This document shows, in pieces, positions 18,264 to 26,984 of a DNA stretch of 64,000 nucleotides; the first letter of the stretch is position 1; each line of letters opens with the position of its first letter. Source of the DNA: Candidatus Endomicrobium neocapritermitis. GTDB lineage: Bacteria > Elusimicrobiota > Endomicrobiia > Endomicrobiales > Endomicrobiaceae. The stretch spans positions 41,588 to 105,587 of the forward strand of contig WRJZ01000049.1 in assembly GCA_009778325.1 (NCBI GenBank), written 5' to 3'. The notes beneath the pieces were generated by a model that ran no database searches, was not told the DNA's origin, and saw nothing but the letters and a program-made list of their open reading frames with translations. Position numbers and translations under genes: made by a program.

Positions 18264-18532
18264 GAGCGTGTTAACACATATTACGCACATGTGCTGCTAG
18301 GATTTTTGAGAAAATTTTAGTTTTTTTGCGCCAAAGATACAGAGACGTATCTGCGAAGCAAAAAAAGAAAAATTTACCAAAAAGCTGCCGCAGCCCTTCG
18401 GGTTTGGCCAAAACAAGCCCAACTGCGTTGTTGCGGCTCCTATCAATAGGTTCCGCTATTGCTTCATCGCCGCGCTTAGCATTTGGACTTGTTTTGACCA
18501 AACGCATACGCGTACTATGTGTTAATACGCTC
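18264..18532. mobile_element. 269-bp MITE with TA flanks
   Basis: Non-coding element with about 29-bp terminal inverted repeats: GAGCGTGTTAACACATA at the left, the complement of GAGCGTATTAACACATA at the right, with a few mismatches. Both ends are flanked by TA (18262-18263 and 18533-18534). That is the target duplication expected of IS630/Tc1-mariner transposases; the link to that family is inference. No transposase is inside. The right terminal repeat supplies the last codons and stop of cdsA. Confidence 0.75.
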
Positions 18533-19325
18533 TAGAAATAAGATGCAGCGTATAATACATAGCCGGAGCGGCAAACAGATACGAGTCAAATCTGTCGAAT
18601 ACTCCACCATGCCCGGGTATAATTTTTCCGGAATCTTTTATATTTCCGTCTCTCTTTATCAAAGACTCTGCCAAGTCCGAAAACTGACCGATAATAGAAA
18701 TAACAAAACCGAGTATCAATGCCTGCCGCAAATTAATAATGTCATGCATAAAAATATATCTGCATGCAACAGCCGCGGCAACTCCGAAAACAATGCCTGC
18801 TATCGCGCCTTCTATGGTTTTTTTCGGGCTCACACTTTTTGCAAGCTTATGCTTGCCAAGCATCCTGCCGAAAGCATATGCCGCGGTATCTAAAACCCAC
18901 ACCACAATAAACATAAAAAGCATCAGCTGCATGCCGCCTTTCATATCGCGCAAATAAACCATATGCATCATAGCCAGAGGAATAAAAAAAACTCCCAGGA
19001 AAGATATTGATATCCTTCCTACCGAATGTTCGGTATTTTCGCCGAAAACTTCCACGGCAAACAATATTAAAAGCATTATGACTGCCGAAACCGCAACCAT
19101 ATTCAAAGACGAAGCGCAGTATTGTAACGCAACAAAAAAAGCAGACGCCATAAGCAGAGATAATATTACATGAGGCTTGTATTTATTACAAATGGTTAAA
19201 TATTCCTGAACGCAAAAAAACATCACCGCAAACATAAATATATAAAATGGCAAACCGCCGAAATAAATGCATATAAAAATCAAAGGTATTCCGACAAAAG
19301 CCGTGAGCATTCTTGTTAATAACAT
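18522..19325 (-). CDS. cdsA: Phosphatidate cytidylyltransferase CdsA
   Basis: Makes CDP-diacylglycerol from phosphatidic acid and CTP in the inner membrane, feeding all phospholipid synthesis. 267 residues, about seven to eight membrane helices. The family signature appears near the C-terminus as SLIKRDGNIKDSGKIIPGHG, then GVFDRFDS. The final residues RAY and the stop codon are encoded by the terminal repeat of the MITE, so the native C-terminus has been altered by a few residues. It follows uppS, a very common order. Confidence 0.94.
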   Translation of the reverse strand: MLLTRMLTAFVGIPLIFICIYFGGLPFYIFMFAVMFFCVQEYLTICNKYKPHVILSLLMASAFFVALQYCASSLNMVAVSAVIMLLILFAVEVFGENTEHSVGRISISFLGVFFIPLAMMHMVYLRDMKGGMQLMLFMFIVVWVLDTAAYAFGRMLGKHKLAKSVSPKKTIEGAIAGIVFGVAAAVACRYIFMHDIINLRQALILGFVISIIGQFSDLAESLIKRDGNIKDSGKIIPGHGGVFDRFDSYLFAAPAMYYTLHLISRAY

Positions 19326-19335
19326 GGTCTTCCTC

Positions 19336-20043
19336 TTAAGTTTTTCGCAAAGCGCCGAAGCGTCTTTCTCTTTTTTGATATTCTATAACAGCTGCGTGTA
19401 AATCCTTTCCTGTAAAATCAGGCCAAAGCTTTTCAATAACATATATTTCGGAATAAGCTATCTGCCAAAGCAAAAAGTTTGATACTCTCATCTCACCGGA
19501 AGTACGTATGAGCAAATCAGGGTCTGGCTGCTCTGCGGTATACAAAAATTTTGAGAACTCTTCTTCCGTCAGATTTTTTATACCGGCTTCGGTAATTTTC
19601 TCAAAAGCGTGCAAAATTTCCTGACGAGCCCCGTAATTTAATGCGATATTAAGCTGCAACCCTGTATTATTTTCCGTAAGTTCGCATGCCATATCAAGCT
19701 CTTTTTGCACATTATCCGGAAGTTTCGACACATCGCCTAGTATTCTGAGCTTGACATTATTTTCGTGAAACTCTTGTAATTCTTTTTTCAAAAACTGCAG
19801 CATCAAAGTGAACAGACCTTTTATCTCTGTCTTTGGTCTTTTCCAATTTTCCGTAGAAAAAGCGTACAGGGTCAAAACCCGAATGCCAAGGCTGCTTGAA
19901 GCCTTAACAATTTCTTTTACGGTTTTGACCCCCTGCTTATGTCCTAATATTCTGGGCAGTTTTCTTTTTTTTGCCCACCTGCCGTTGCCGTCCATTATTA
20001 TCGCGACGTGTTTAGGCAGATTTGATAAGTCAATTTCGCTCAA
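19336..20043 (-). CDS. uppS: Undecaprenyl diphosphate synthase UppS
   Basis: Cis-prenyltransferase making the C55 carrier lipid for peptidoglycan and surface sugars. 235 residues. HVAIIMDGNGRWAK near 12 holds the catalytic Asp, and LTLYAFSTENWKRP is near 60. The C-terminal DLLIRTSGEMRVSNFLLWQ is near 180. The start is a TTG with AAGGA seven bases upstream; no ATG occurs before the catalytic motif. It follows the ferredoxin gene and precedes cdsA. Confidence 0.94.
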   Translation of the reverse strand: MSEIDLSNLPKHVAIIMDGNGRWAKKRKLPRILGHKQGVKTVKEIVKASSSLGIRVLTLYAFSTENWKRPKTEIKGLFTLMLQFLKKELQEFHENNVKLRILGDVSKLPDNVQKELDMACELTENNTGLQLNIALNYGARQEILHAFEKITEAGIKNLTEEEFSKFLYTAEQPDPDLLIRTSGEMRVSNFLLWQIAYSEIYVIEKLWPDFTGKDLHAAVIEYQKRERRFGALRKT

Positions 20044-20056
20044 ACTTAAATTCCTT

Positions 20057-20230
20057 TTATCCCTGCGAAATAGCGCTTACGGGGCATGTTCCTTCACAAG
20101 CTCCGCAATCTATGCATTTTTCGGCATCAATTACATATTTGTCATCTTTAGGAGATATAGCTGAAACAGGGCAGCTACCTTCGCAAGCTCCGCATCCTAC
20201 ACATGTGTCCGCATCAATTTTATAAGCCAT
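20057..20230 (-). CDS. 2x[4Fe-4S] ferredoxin, 57 residues
   Basis: Small electron carrier. Two CxxCxxCxxxCP motifs are seen: CVGCGACEGSCPV and CIDCGACEGTCPV. The ATG at 20230 has GGAGG eight bases upstream. It could supply electrons to the iron-sulfur enzyme IspG or to radical SAM or hydrogenase enzymes; the partner is not shown by the sequence. It lies between frr and uppS, separated from frr by a partial hairpin repeat. Confidence 0.92.
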   Translation of the reverse strand: MAYKIDADTCVGCGACEGSCPVSAISPKDDKYVIDAEKCIDCGACEGTCPVSAISQG

Positions 20231-20255
20231 TTTAAACCTCCGATTATTTTAACTG

Positions 20256-20311
20256 CAATTATGAGTCAACTGCAAACGGCCTTTTTTGTCGTTTATTCGT
20301 AATTCGTAATT
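20256..20311. repeat. Heptamer hairpin element, AATTACG word (short copy)
   Basis: GCAATTATGAGTCAACTGC, then the core CTTTTTTGTCGTTT, then ATTCGTAATTCGTAATTGC. It ends at the frr stop codon (TAA followed by AACGGCAA on the minus strand). Confidence 0.7.
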
Positions 20312-20317
20312 GCCGTT

Positions 20318-20878
20318 TTAAATTTGCATAATCTCTTTTTCTTTCAGAGCTATGCATTCATCTATTTTTTTAATATAAGTATCGGTAACTTTCTGAGCTT
20401 CATTCTCGGCTTTTTTTCTGTCATCTTCGGTTATAAGTTTATCTTTTTCCGCTTTTTTTATTCCGTCTACAATATTTCTTCTTTCATTTCTTATAGCGAC
20501 CCTGTAATCTTCGGCCGTTTTGTTAATAGCTTTGACTATTTCTTTTCTTCTTTCCTCGGTAAGCTGAGGAACGGAAATTCTTATAAGTTTGCCGTCATTT
20601 ATCGGCGTCATTCCGATGTCGGCTTTTTGTATCGCTTTCTCAATAGCCCCGAGCTGGGAAGAATCCCACGGTTTTATTTCAATTGTTTTCGCATCAGGAA
20701 CGCTTATGCTTGCAATCTGATTTATCGGCATCAAAGAACCGTAACTTTCAACTTTTATACCTTCAATAACGGCAGTACCGGCTCTTCCCGTACGCACAGC
20801 AGCCAAATCGGCCTTAACTTTCTCTATAGTTTTTTTCATCGATTCTTCCGCTGCTGAAAAAAGATTTTGTAATTGCAT
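20318..20878 (-). CDS. frr: Ribosome recycling factor
   Basis: Splits post-termination ribosomes with EF-G. 186 residues, full length, with the long-helix domain and the central hinge. Landmarks are AAVRTGRAGTAVIEGIKVE near 27-45, INQIASISVPDAKTI near 55, and ISVPQLTEERRKE near 105. It follows pyrH on the same strand, as in most bacteria, with a heptamer hairpin in the gap. Confidence 0.96.
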   Translation of the reverse strand: MQLQNLFSAAEESMKKTIEKVKADLAAVRTGRAGTAVIEGIKVESYGSLMPINQIASISVPDAKTIEIKPWDSSQLGAIEKAIQKADIGMTPINDGKLIRISVPQLTEERRKEIVKAINKTAEDYRVAIRNERRNIVDGIKKAEKDKLITEDDRKKAENEAQKVTDTYIKKIDECIALKEKEIMQI

Positions 20879-20897
20879 TTATACCCCCGTTTTAACA

Positions 20898-20978
20898 ACA
20901 ATTACAAATTACTAATTACGAATAAACTGCAAACGACTTTTTTGTCTTTGATTCGTAATTTGTAATTTGTAATTGCCT
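20898..20978. repeat. Heptamer hairpin element, AATTACG word
   Basis: Arms ATTACAAATTACTAATTACG and their complement surround the core CGACTTTTTTGTCTTTG. The element abuts the stop codon of pyrH on the minus strand and lies just before frr. Confidence 0.82.
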
Positions 20979-20980
20979 TT

Positions 20981-21673
20981 TTATGATACTGCCGTGCCTA
21001 TTTTTTCGCCGTTAAGAATTTTTCTGAAATTACCGTCTTTATAAAAATCAAAAACCGAAATGCTAATGCCCGTCTGCATGCAAAGCGAGAAAGCTTCCGC
21101 GTCCATTATTTTAAGATTTTTTTCAATCGCTTCTTTAAACGTAAGCTTATCAAACTTTACGGCGTCTTTATTTTTTTTCGGATCGTCGTCATATATCCCG
21201 TCAACCTGCGTCGCTTTCAGCAGCACGTCGGCTTTTATTTCAGCCGCTCTGAGAGCCGCCGTAGTATCCGTAGTAAAAAAAGGATTTCCGGTGCCGCCGG
21301 CAAAAATAATTATATATCCTTTGTTAATACATCTGATAACTTCGTCCCTGTCAAAATCTTTCGCAAAACCGCTTACGCCGCGCGCGCAAAATACCTTAGC
21401 TTTCAAACCGATATTTTTTAAAGCGTCACCGAGAGCCAAAGCGTTCATTACCGTAGCTGTCATGCCCATTTTATCGGCGGTAACTCTTTCAACCGTCTTT
21501 CCAGCTCCGCGCCATATATTGCCTGCTCCTATAACTATCGCAAGCTCTATAACGCTTGCGGCAAAGGCCGCTTTTATTTCCGCAGCGGTTCTGTTGAGGC
21601 TTTTTTCGTTAATTGACTGCCCTTCGCCGGACAAACTCTCTCCGGATAATTTTAAAAGGACTCTTTTAGACAT
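20981..21673 (-). CDS. pyrH: UMP kinase
   Basis: Phosphorylates UMP to UDP; hexameric amino-acid-kinase fold, cytoplasmic. 230 residues. The N-terminal KLSGESLSGEG is near 8, GAGNIWRGAG near 47 and GGTGNPFFTTDTTAALRA near 125. Its start codon overlaps the tsf stop by one base (TAATG), so rpsB, tsf and pyrH are translated in sequence from one message. Confidence 0.95.
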   Translation of the reverse strand: MSKRVLLKLSGESLSGEGQSINEKSLNRTAAEIKAAFAASVIELAIVIGAGNIWRGAGKTVERVTADKMGMTATVMNALALGDALKNIGLKAKVFCARGVSGFAKDFDRDEVIRCINKGYIIIFAGGTGNPFFTTDTTAALRAAEIKADVLLKATQVDGIYDDDPKKNKDAVKFDKLTFKEAIEKNLKIMDAEAFSLCMQTGISISVFDFYKDGNFRKILNGEKIGTAVS

Positions 21674-22269
21674 TATTCCTCGCCTAGTTTAAATCTTGCG
21701 AATCTTTTAATGACCATATTTTCGCCGGTTTTCGCGATTGCGTTCGTTACCAAATCTTTTATCGTTTCTTTACCTGTCGTATCTCTCATATACGGCTGGT
21801 CATAAAGGCAAACCTGCGAATAGTATTTTTCTATTTTGCCTTCTATGATTTTATCCCATGCTTTCTCTGGTTTTCCTTCTTCTTTAAGCTGGGCTTTGTA
21901 AATTTCTTTTTCCGCTTCCACTACGCTTGCCGGAACCTGTTCGCGCGTTACGTAAAGTGGAGAAACAGCGGCAACCTGCATGGCTATTTCTTTCACAAGA
22001 TTCTGAAAGTCCGCTGTTTTGGCTACAAAGTCTGTTTCGCAATTAACTTCAACCAAAACTCCGAGGGTTCCGTTTCCGTGAATATATGAATGAACTAATC
22101 CCTGTTTCGCGCTTCTGCCTGCTCTTTTTACCGCTGTAGCAATGCCTTTTTCTCTCAGCCACTGGCATGCTTTATCTATATCATTCGTATTTTCTTTAAG
22201 CGCGTTTCTGCAGTCCATTATTCCCGCGCCCGTCATTTCTCTTAATTTCGTGATTAACTCAGTTGACAT
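21673..22269 (-). CDS. tsf: Elongation factor Ts, short form
   Basis: Guanine-nucleotide exchange factor for EF-Tu. 198 residues, the compact Thermus-like form rather than the 280-residue E. coli form. The UBA-like N-terminus has [15 protein letters not shown] near 8-22, and the core has [12 protein letters not shown] near 75. I place the start at the ATG at 22269, which gives the usual MSTELI start; the open frame extends further into rpsB. It overlaps the end of rpsB by 11 bases. Confidence 0.95.
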   Translation of the reverse strand: MSTELITKLREMTGAGIMDCRNALKENTNDIDKACQWLREKGIATAVKRAGRSAKQGLVHSYIHGNGTLGVLVEVNCETDFVAKTADFQNLVKEIAMQVAAVSPLYVTREQVPASVVEAEKEIYKAQLKEEGKPEKAWDKIIEGKIEKYYSQVCLYDQPYMRDTTGKETIKDLVTNAIAKTGENMVIKRFARFKLGEE

Positions 22270-23047
22270 TTGAAACTCCTTCTTCAGCGTTTTCAACGGC
22301 AGATTCCGTTGCTTCGGATTTTGGCTCTTCTGATTCTTCAGCGGAATCCGTGTCGGTTTTTTCAACAACGCCTTTGCCTTCCAAAACAGCGTCTGCTACT
22401 ATTGAACAGAAAAGCTTTACCGCTCTTATGGCGTCGTCATTTCCGGGTATAGGATAGTCGACTAAGTCAGGGTCGCAATTTGTATCGCAAACCGCCACAA
22501 TCGGAATTCCGAGCTTTCTCGCTTCCGAAACAGCCGTAGCTTCTTCGTGCGGGTCTATGACAAACATAAGCCCGGGAAGTTTCGACATATTCTTCAAACC
22601 TTCAAGCGATTTTTCAAGCTTAACTCTTTCTTTCTCTATCTGCGACTGTTCTTTTTTTGAAAGAATTTTGAAAACTCCGTCTTCTTTCATTTTATCGATT
22701 TCTTTATATCTCGCGATTGACTTTTTTAATGTTTCAAAGTTGGTAAGGGTTCCGCCAAGCCATCTTTCCGAAACAAAAAAAGCTCCGCAGCGCACGGCTT
22801 CTTCCTTAACGGGAACCTGAGCCTGCTTTTTTGTTCCTACGAAGATTATCTCTCTGCCTTCGGCGACATAATCTCTTACTACTTTGTAATTTTTCTTCAG
22901 TTCTTTGAGGGTTTTCTGAAGGTCTATAATGTGGATTTTGTTTCTTGTTCCGAAAATATACTTAGCCATCTTCGGATTCCATCTTCTGGTTTGATGTCCA
23001 AAATGAACACCGGCCTCCAGCAAGGCTTTCATGGTGATGTTTGCCAT
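22259..23047 (-). CDS. rpsB: 30S ribosomal protein uS2
   Basis: Ribosomal protein S2, 262 residues. Landmarks are [18 protein letters not shown] near 10-28, FVGTKKQAQ near 70, [10 protein letters not shown] near 95 and [15 protein letters not shown] near 155. The C-terminal 30 residues are an acidic Ser/Glu-rich tail, a common variable feature. It heads the rpsB-tsf-pyrH run behind a long structured leader and its own promoter. Confidence 0.97.
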   Translation of the reverse strand: MANITMKALLEAGVHFGHQTRRWNPKMAKYIFGTRNKIHIIDLQKTLKELKKNYKVVRDYVAEGREIIFVGTKKQAQVPVKEEAVRCGAFFVSERWLGGTLTNFETLKKSIARYKEIDKMKEDGVFKILSKKEQSQIEKERVKLEKSLEGLKNMSKLPGLMFVIDPHEEATAVSEARKLGIPIVAVCDTNCDPDLVDYPIPGNDDAIRAVKLFCSIVADAVLEGKGVVEKTDTDSAEESEEPKSEATESAVENAEEGVSNVN

Positions 23048-23239
23048 TACTGCTCTCCTTGGTTTTTCACCCTTTCGGATTCTCCGATTGAAGGGTTTCC
23101 GCTTAAGACTTTGTCAAGACATTGTCAAGACTTTGTCTTGCGGCTTCCGCAGATTTCCTTCTCCGCCACCCTGAGAAACTCTCAGGGACCGGCAGCTAAT
23201 CCGTCCGCGTGCTTATTTAACGCATCTCTGCTTAAATAC
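23048..23239 (-). promoter_or_regulatory. Structured leader of rpsB
   Basis: About 190 nt of untranslated leader. It contains a perfect 8-bp hairpin (CCCTGAGA/TCTCAGGG, 23169-23187), a TGCGG/CCGCA hairpin and three tandem copies of an 11-base word (AAGACTTTGTC and a variant, 23105-23137). An S2 autoregulatory leader is known in other bacteria; the same role here is inference, and I cannot match it to a named family. Confidence 0.5.
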
Positions 23240-23245
23240 CGTAAG

Positions 23246-23274
23246 ATTTTATCAAAAAAAATTTAAAAATTCAA
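23246..23274 (-). promoter_or_regulatory. Promoter of rpsB-tsf-pyrH
   Basis: TTGAAT and TAAAAT with 17-base spacing, and an extended -10 TGA before TAAAAT. The likely RNA start is near 23239. Confidence 0.7.
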
Positions 23275-23283
23275 ATGAAAATA

Positions 23284-24903
23284 TTAAAAAAATGATGTTA
23301 TTTTATAAAATAATTGCTGATTATTAGAATTAATTGATCCAAGACTAAGCGACACAAGAATTGCACAATTGAAAACAATGCTTATAAGCAACAATGTCAT
23401 TAAAATATATTGTATGAATATTTTTTTCGCACTTAACTTTAGTATCGAAATAATATAAAAACCGATTATAATCGCAGAAATTATAAAATAAATACTAAAA
23501 TCAGCGGCATAACGGTAAAGACTGCTTCCTATTGCGGAAACAAGAATCAGATTAACAAATCCCGTTAAAAATATTGCGGAAATATATTTTTTATATTTTA
23601 CGTCTATATTTTTGCTTTTGAATAATAAATAAGACCCAACAATAGTCAGTAAGAACGGCGCCGTAAACAATATACCAATAATATATTCGTAAAATCGATC
23701 TCTAAAAAGTATATAGTCAATGGCGAAATACGGAAAACCGGAAATACGCAAAGGCGGATAAATAATAAACTTAGTTAATGATTGAAAGGTTTCTTTTAGC
23801 GAAATTTTTAAATTATACATATCAAGCAAATTAAGCTGGTATTTGAAACCGAACTCAAAAACCGATTCAAAACGTAAATAATTATACAGCATCAGAACAA
23901 TGGCGCAAAACAATAAAGGAATGACATAAAAAATATACTCTTTATACTTTTGTTTTATTTGTTTGAATTCAACAATTACCAAAGCTTGTATTAAAACCGT
24001 TAATGCGTAAAAAGGCCTGCATCCTACCGCCAAACCTATGCTAAATCCCGCAAGAAAAAGCAGGGTGCATTTTTTTCTGAATGCGCCGGTTTCCATATAC
24101 AAAGCAATGAAAAGAAAAGATAATAAAGTGAAAAATACGCCGCTTATTATCGAGACTTCGTAGACTCTCGGCACGACAATTAAATAACAAAAAACCGATG
24201 ACATGCCTACTGCCATTATGCTCAAAGAAGAAATCAGAAATTCATCGCTGATTTCCGCAAATTTGAATATGCTTTTTTTCAGTATGGCTAAAGCAGCTAA
24301 AAATGACAGTACGGCAAAAATCAAAACAACAAAGGTATCGGGAATAAAATGTTTTGTTATAAGCAAAAACGGAAGATAAACAGCCAAAGCAGGCGTTATT
24401 CCAAAATAAAGATAGTACTTGCCTTTGTAATAACTTAAATCCATAACGTAATCAAGATTTTTATACGACAATTTATTGTTCAGTTCCTCGGCATCGTAAG
24501 GATTATTTAATGATTTAAGTTTTTCGGAAGGTTTTATGGGCATCGACAATTTCCATGTTTTTAATGAAAAGGCCATAAAATTGTAATAACTTCCGCCAAC
24601 ATTTGTGATTGCAACAGATTTCACCGGAAGAAAATTGCCGGGATAAAATGAAGACAGAGAAATAAAACAGTAAAAAAATATTACAAAGAGGACAGGGAAC
24701 AAAAACAAAACATCTTTTACATATTTCTTCTTCCCAAATAATATCAGCACACAATACAGCGATATTACAAATACGGACACGAGAAAAGTATATTTAAATA
24801 AAGAAGGATATATTATTACTGAAGTTATTGCGGAAATAAAAAAAATAAATATTGAATAATGCTGCCTTAAGAAAAATAATGTTTCATGTTTTTTGAATAT
24901 CAC
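23284..24903 (-). CDS. Multi-pass membrane protein, possible GT39-like glycosyltransferase (paralogue A)
   Basis: 539 residues, about 11-12 membrane helices. After helix 3 lies a soluble loop (about 95-165) with NNPYDAEELN and YYKGKYYLYFGITPAL, followed by a helix and a CRPFYAL motif near 295. The loop-then-helices layout and the YKGKYY.YFG motif resemble lipid-linked-sugar glycosyltransferases of the PMT/GT39 superfamily, but I cannot confirm a catalytic acid. It is clearly paralogous to the gene at 26976. It lies downstream of GtrA on the same strand, so surface-glycan modification is likely. Confidence 0.6.
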   Translation of the reverse strand: MIFKKHETLFFLRQHYSIFIFFISAITSVIIYPSLFKYTFLVSVFVISLYCVLILFGKKKYVKDVLFLFPVLFVIFFYCFISLSSFYPGNFLPVKSVAITNVGGSYYNFMAFSLKTWKLSMPIKPSEKLKSLNNPYDAEELNNKLSYKNLDYVMDLSYYKGKYYLYFGITPALAVYLPFLLITKHFIPDTFVVLIFAVLSFLAALAILKKSIFKFAEISDEFLISSLSIMAVGMSSVFCYLIVVPRVYEVSIISGVFFTLLSFLFIALYMETGAFRKKCTLLFLAGFSIGLAVGCRPFYALTVLIQALVIVEFKQIKQKYKEYIFYVIPLLFCAIVLMLYNYLRFESVFEFGFKYQLNLLDMYNLKISLKETFQSLTKFIIYPPLRISGFPYFAIDYILFRDRFYEYIIGILFTAPFLLTIVGSYLLFKSKNIDVKYKKYISAIFLTGFVNLILVSAIGSSLYRYAADFSIYFIISAIIIGFYIISILKLSAKKIFIQYILMTLLLISIVFNCAILVSLSLGSINSNNQQLFYKITSFF

Positions 24904-24937
24904 TATTTAGCCTCTTTTATTTTATAGGAGTTGGTAT

Positions 24938-25390
24938 TTAAAATTTTATTTTTTCTATAATATTTTTTACTACAAAAAAATTCAAAATAAGAGACAGCGG
25001 AGTCAAAACAATTTTAGCAACCAGCGCAACATGAACCTGCATCAGCCATGCGATAAAATATTTTGATATATTATTAAATACGGCATTATCAGATAGATAC
25101 TGAACAAGAAAAGAGATTATTAAAATCAGAAAAATACTATAAACAATATACACTGCGAGCTTAACTACTATTAATTTTCCATTATTTTCAAAAATTTTAT
25201 ATAATGACGTAAAAAATACAAACAAAATTCCAACGGTACTCCCAGCGGCATTAGCAAAAAAAGGTTTTATGCCTGCAAAGGATATCAAAAGCCATACGAT
25301 AAAAATATCCATAAGCCATCCGATGCCGGATGTTATAAAAAATTTATAAAATTGATATAGTAAAGGATATTTCAAAAAAATCAAATTCAT
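24938..25390 (-). CDS. GtrA-family membrane protein
   Basis: 150 residues with four membrane helices. The N-terminus, [22 protein letters not shown], matches the GtrA pattern (RF..VGG.G...D). GtrA proteins are thought to flip undecaprenyl-phosphate-linked sugars for decoration of surface polysaccharide or teichoic acid. Its start codon lies 13 bases from the start of the divergent FAD oxidoreductase gene, so their promoters must overlap the opposing coding regions. Confidence 0.8.
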   Translation of the reverse strand: MNLIFLKYPLLYQFYKFFITSGIGWLMDIFIVWLLISFAGIKPFFANAAGSTVGILFVFFTSLYKIFENNGKLIVVKLAVYIVYSIFLILIISFLVQYLSDNAVFNNISKYFIAWLMQVHVALVAKIVLTPLSLILNFFVVKNIIEKIKF

Positions 25391-25403
25391 AAAGAGGAAT
25401 TAT

Positions 25404-26984
25404 ATGAAAAAAAAAGCAATAATAATAGGAGCAGGTCCCGCAGGTCTTACGGCAGCATATGAACTTTTAAAGAAAACAGATATTATTCCCGTCATTTACG
25501 AAGAAGAAGATTATGCAGGCGGAATATCGAGAACTTTTGATTATAACGGAAAAAAAATGGATATGGGCGGACATCGTTTTTTCTCAAAATCCGATAAAAT
25601 TATGAATTGGTGGCTTGAAATATTCCCTCTTCAAGGAGCCCCTTCCGCGGATGACATTCTCTTAAAAAGAAATCTGCCTCTGTTGGAAGTACCCCTCCCC
25701 ACTCCCGACCCGGAAAAAGATGATAAAGTAATGTTATTCAGAAACAGAGTGTCCAGAATTTTTTTCCTTCAGAATTTTTTTGATTACCCTGTATCGCTCA
25801 ATATGAAAACTCTGTTAAATCTCGGTCTTTTTAAAACAATGAAAATAGGGTTTTCGTATATAAAGACAATTCTGCTACCCAAAAGAAAAGAAATATCTCT
25901 TGAAGATTTCATAATAAACAGATTCGGCAAAGAACTTTATATGACTTTTTTTAAAGATTACACGGAAAAAGTATGGGGAGTGGAATGTTCAGATATCCCT
26001 GCCGACTGGGGCGCGCAGAGAATAAAAGGAATTTCAATATCAAAAATTTTAAAAGACAAATTTTCTTCGGTTTTTAAAAAGAGTGATACGTCTATATATC
26101 AAAAAAATAAAGAAACAAGTCTTATCGGACAGTTTATATATCCGAAATTCGGTCCGGGACAGCTTTGGACTGAAGTCGCGGAAAAAATAAAGCAGATGGG
26201 CGGTGAAATACATTTTAATTCAAAAGTAATAAGCATAAAAGCTGATGATAATTTTAAAATTGAATCGATAAAAGTCCAAAATGCAAACAAAGAAACAAAA
26301 GAGATAACCGGCGATTTCTTTTTTTCTTCAATGCCCGTCAAAAATCTTATTGAAGGCTTTGAAAATAATACGGACGAAAAAATAAAAAATATCGCGTCAG
26401 GTTTGCAATACAGAGATTTCAGGACAGCGGGACTGCTTGTAAAAAAACTTAAAATCAAAAACGAAACTAAAATAGCGACCGTTAATTCCATTGTTCCCGA
26501 TACATGGATATATATACAGGAAAAAAACGTTAAACTCGGAAGGCTCCAGATATTCAATAATTGGAGTCCTTATATGTTAGATGATTTTCAAAAGCACGTA
26601 TGGATAGGGCTTGAATATTTTTGTAATGAAGGCGATGAAATTTGGTCGATGGATGATAAAACTTTTGTTGATTTCGCCTCGAAAGAGCTTGCTAAGATAA
26701 ATATCATCCAAAAAGAAGATATTATTGACGGTTGCAGCGTGAAAGTAAAAAAAGCTTACCCGGCTTATTTCGGAACATATAAGGATTTTAACCAAGTTAA
26801 AAAATATCTCAACAATTTCAAAAATTTATTTTTGATAGGAAGGAACGGGCAGCATAAATACAATAATATGGATCATTCAATGATGACGGCAATGACAGCA
26901 GTTGAGAACATAATAAACGGAAAAACAGAAAAAGAAAATATTTGGGAAGTAAACACTGAAACTGCTTATCATGAATCAAAATAA
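25404..26984 (+). CDS. FAD-dependent NAD(P)-binding oxidoreductase (amine-oxidase/UGM-like)
   Basis: 526 residues, the only plus-strand gene in the window. The FAD Rossmann motif [15 protein letters not shown] is near residue 6, then YAGGISRTF and [12 protein letters not shown] near 50. A C-terminal FAD motif is near 478 ([18 protein letters not shown]). The fold resembles UDP-galactopyranose mutase and protoporphyrinogen-oxidase-like enzymes; the substrate is not evident. A GAGGAA ribosome site precedes the ATG by four bases. Placement beside GtrA and two sugar-transferase-like membrane proteins suggests it modifies a sugar-lipid. Its 3' end overlaps the convergent paralogue by nine bases. 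Confidence 0.75.
   Translation: MKKKAIIIGAGPAGLTAAYELLKKTDIIPVIYEEEDYAGGISRTFDYNGKKMDMGGHRFFSKSDKIMNWWLEIFPLQGAPSADDILLKRNLPLLEVPLPTPDPEKDDKVMLFRNRVSRIFFLQNFFDYPVSLNMKTLLNLGLFKTMKIGFSYIKTILLPKRKEISLEDFIINRFGKELYMTFFKDYTEKVWGVECSDIPADWGAQRIKGISISKILKDKFSSVFKKSDTSIYQKNKETSLIGQFIYPKFGPGQLWTEVAEKIKQMGGEIHFNSKVISIKADDNFKIESIKVQNANKETKEITGDFFFSSMPVKNLIEGFENNTDEKIKNIASGLQYRDFRTAGLLVKKLKIKNETKIATVNSIVPDTWIYIQEKNVKLGRLQIFNNWSPYMLDDFQKHVWIGLEYFCNEGDEIWSMDDKTFVDFASKELAKINIIQKEDIIDGCSVKVKKAYPAYFGTYKDFNQVKKYLNNFKNLFLIGRNGQHKYNNMDHSMMTAMTAVENIINGKTEKENIWEVNTETAYHESK

Noticed and set aside
18271..18507. Open frames in both directions between dxr and cdsA
   Set aside because: They lie inside the MITE and have no recognisable product or ribosome site.
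23048..23239. TPP, FMN or cobalamin riboswitch before rpsB
   Set aside because: Short look-alike words such as CTGAGA occur, but the conserved cores are absent and the downstream genes are ribosomal.
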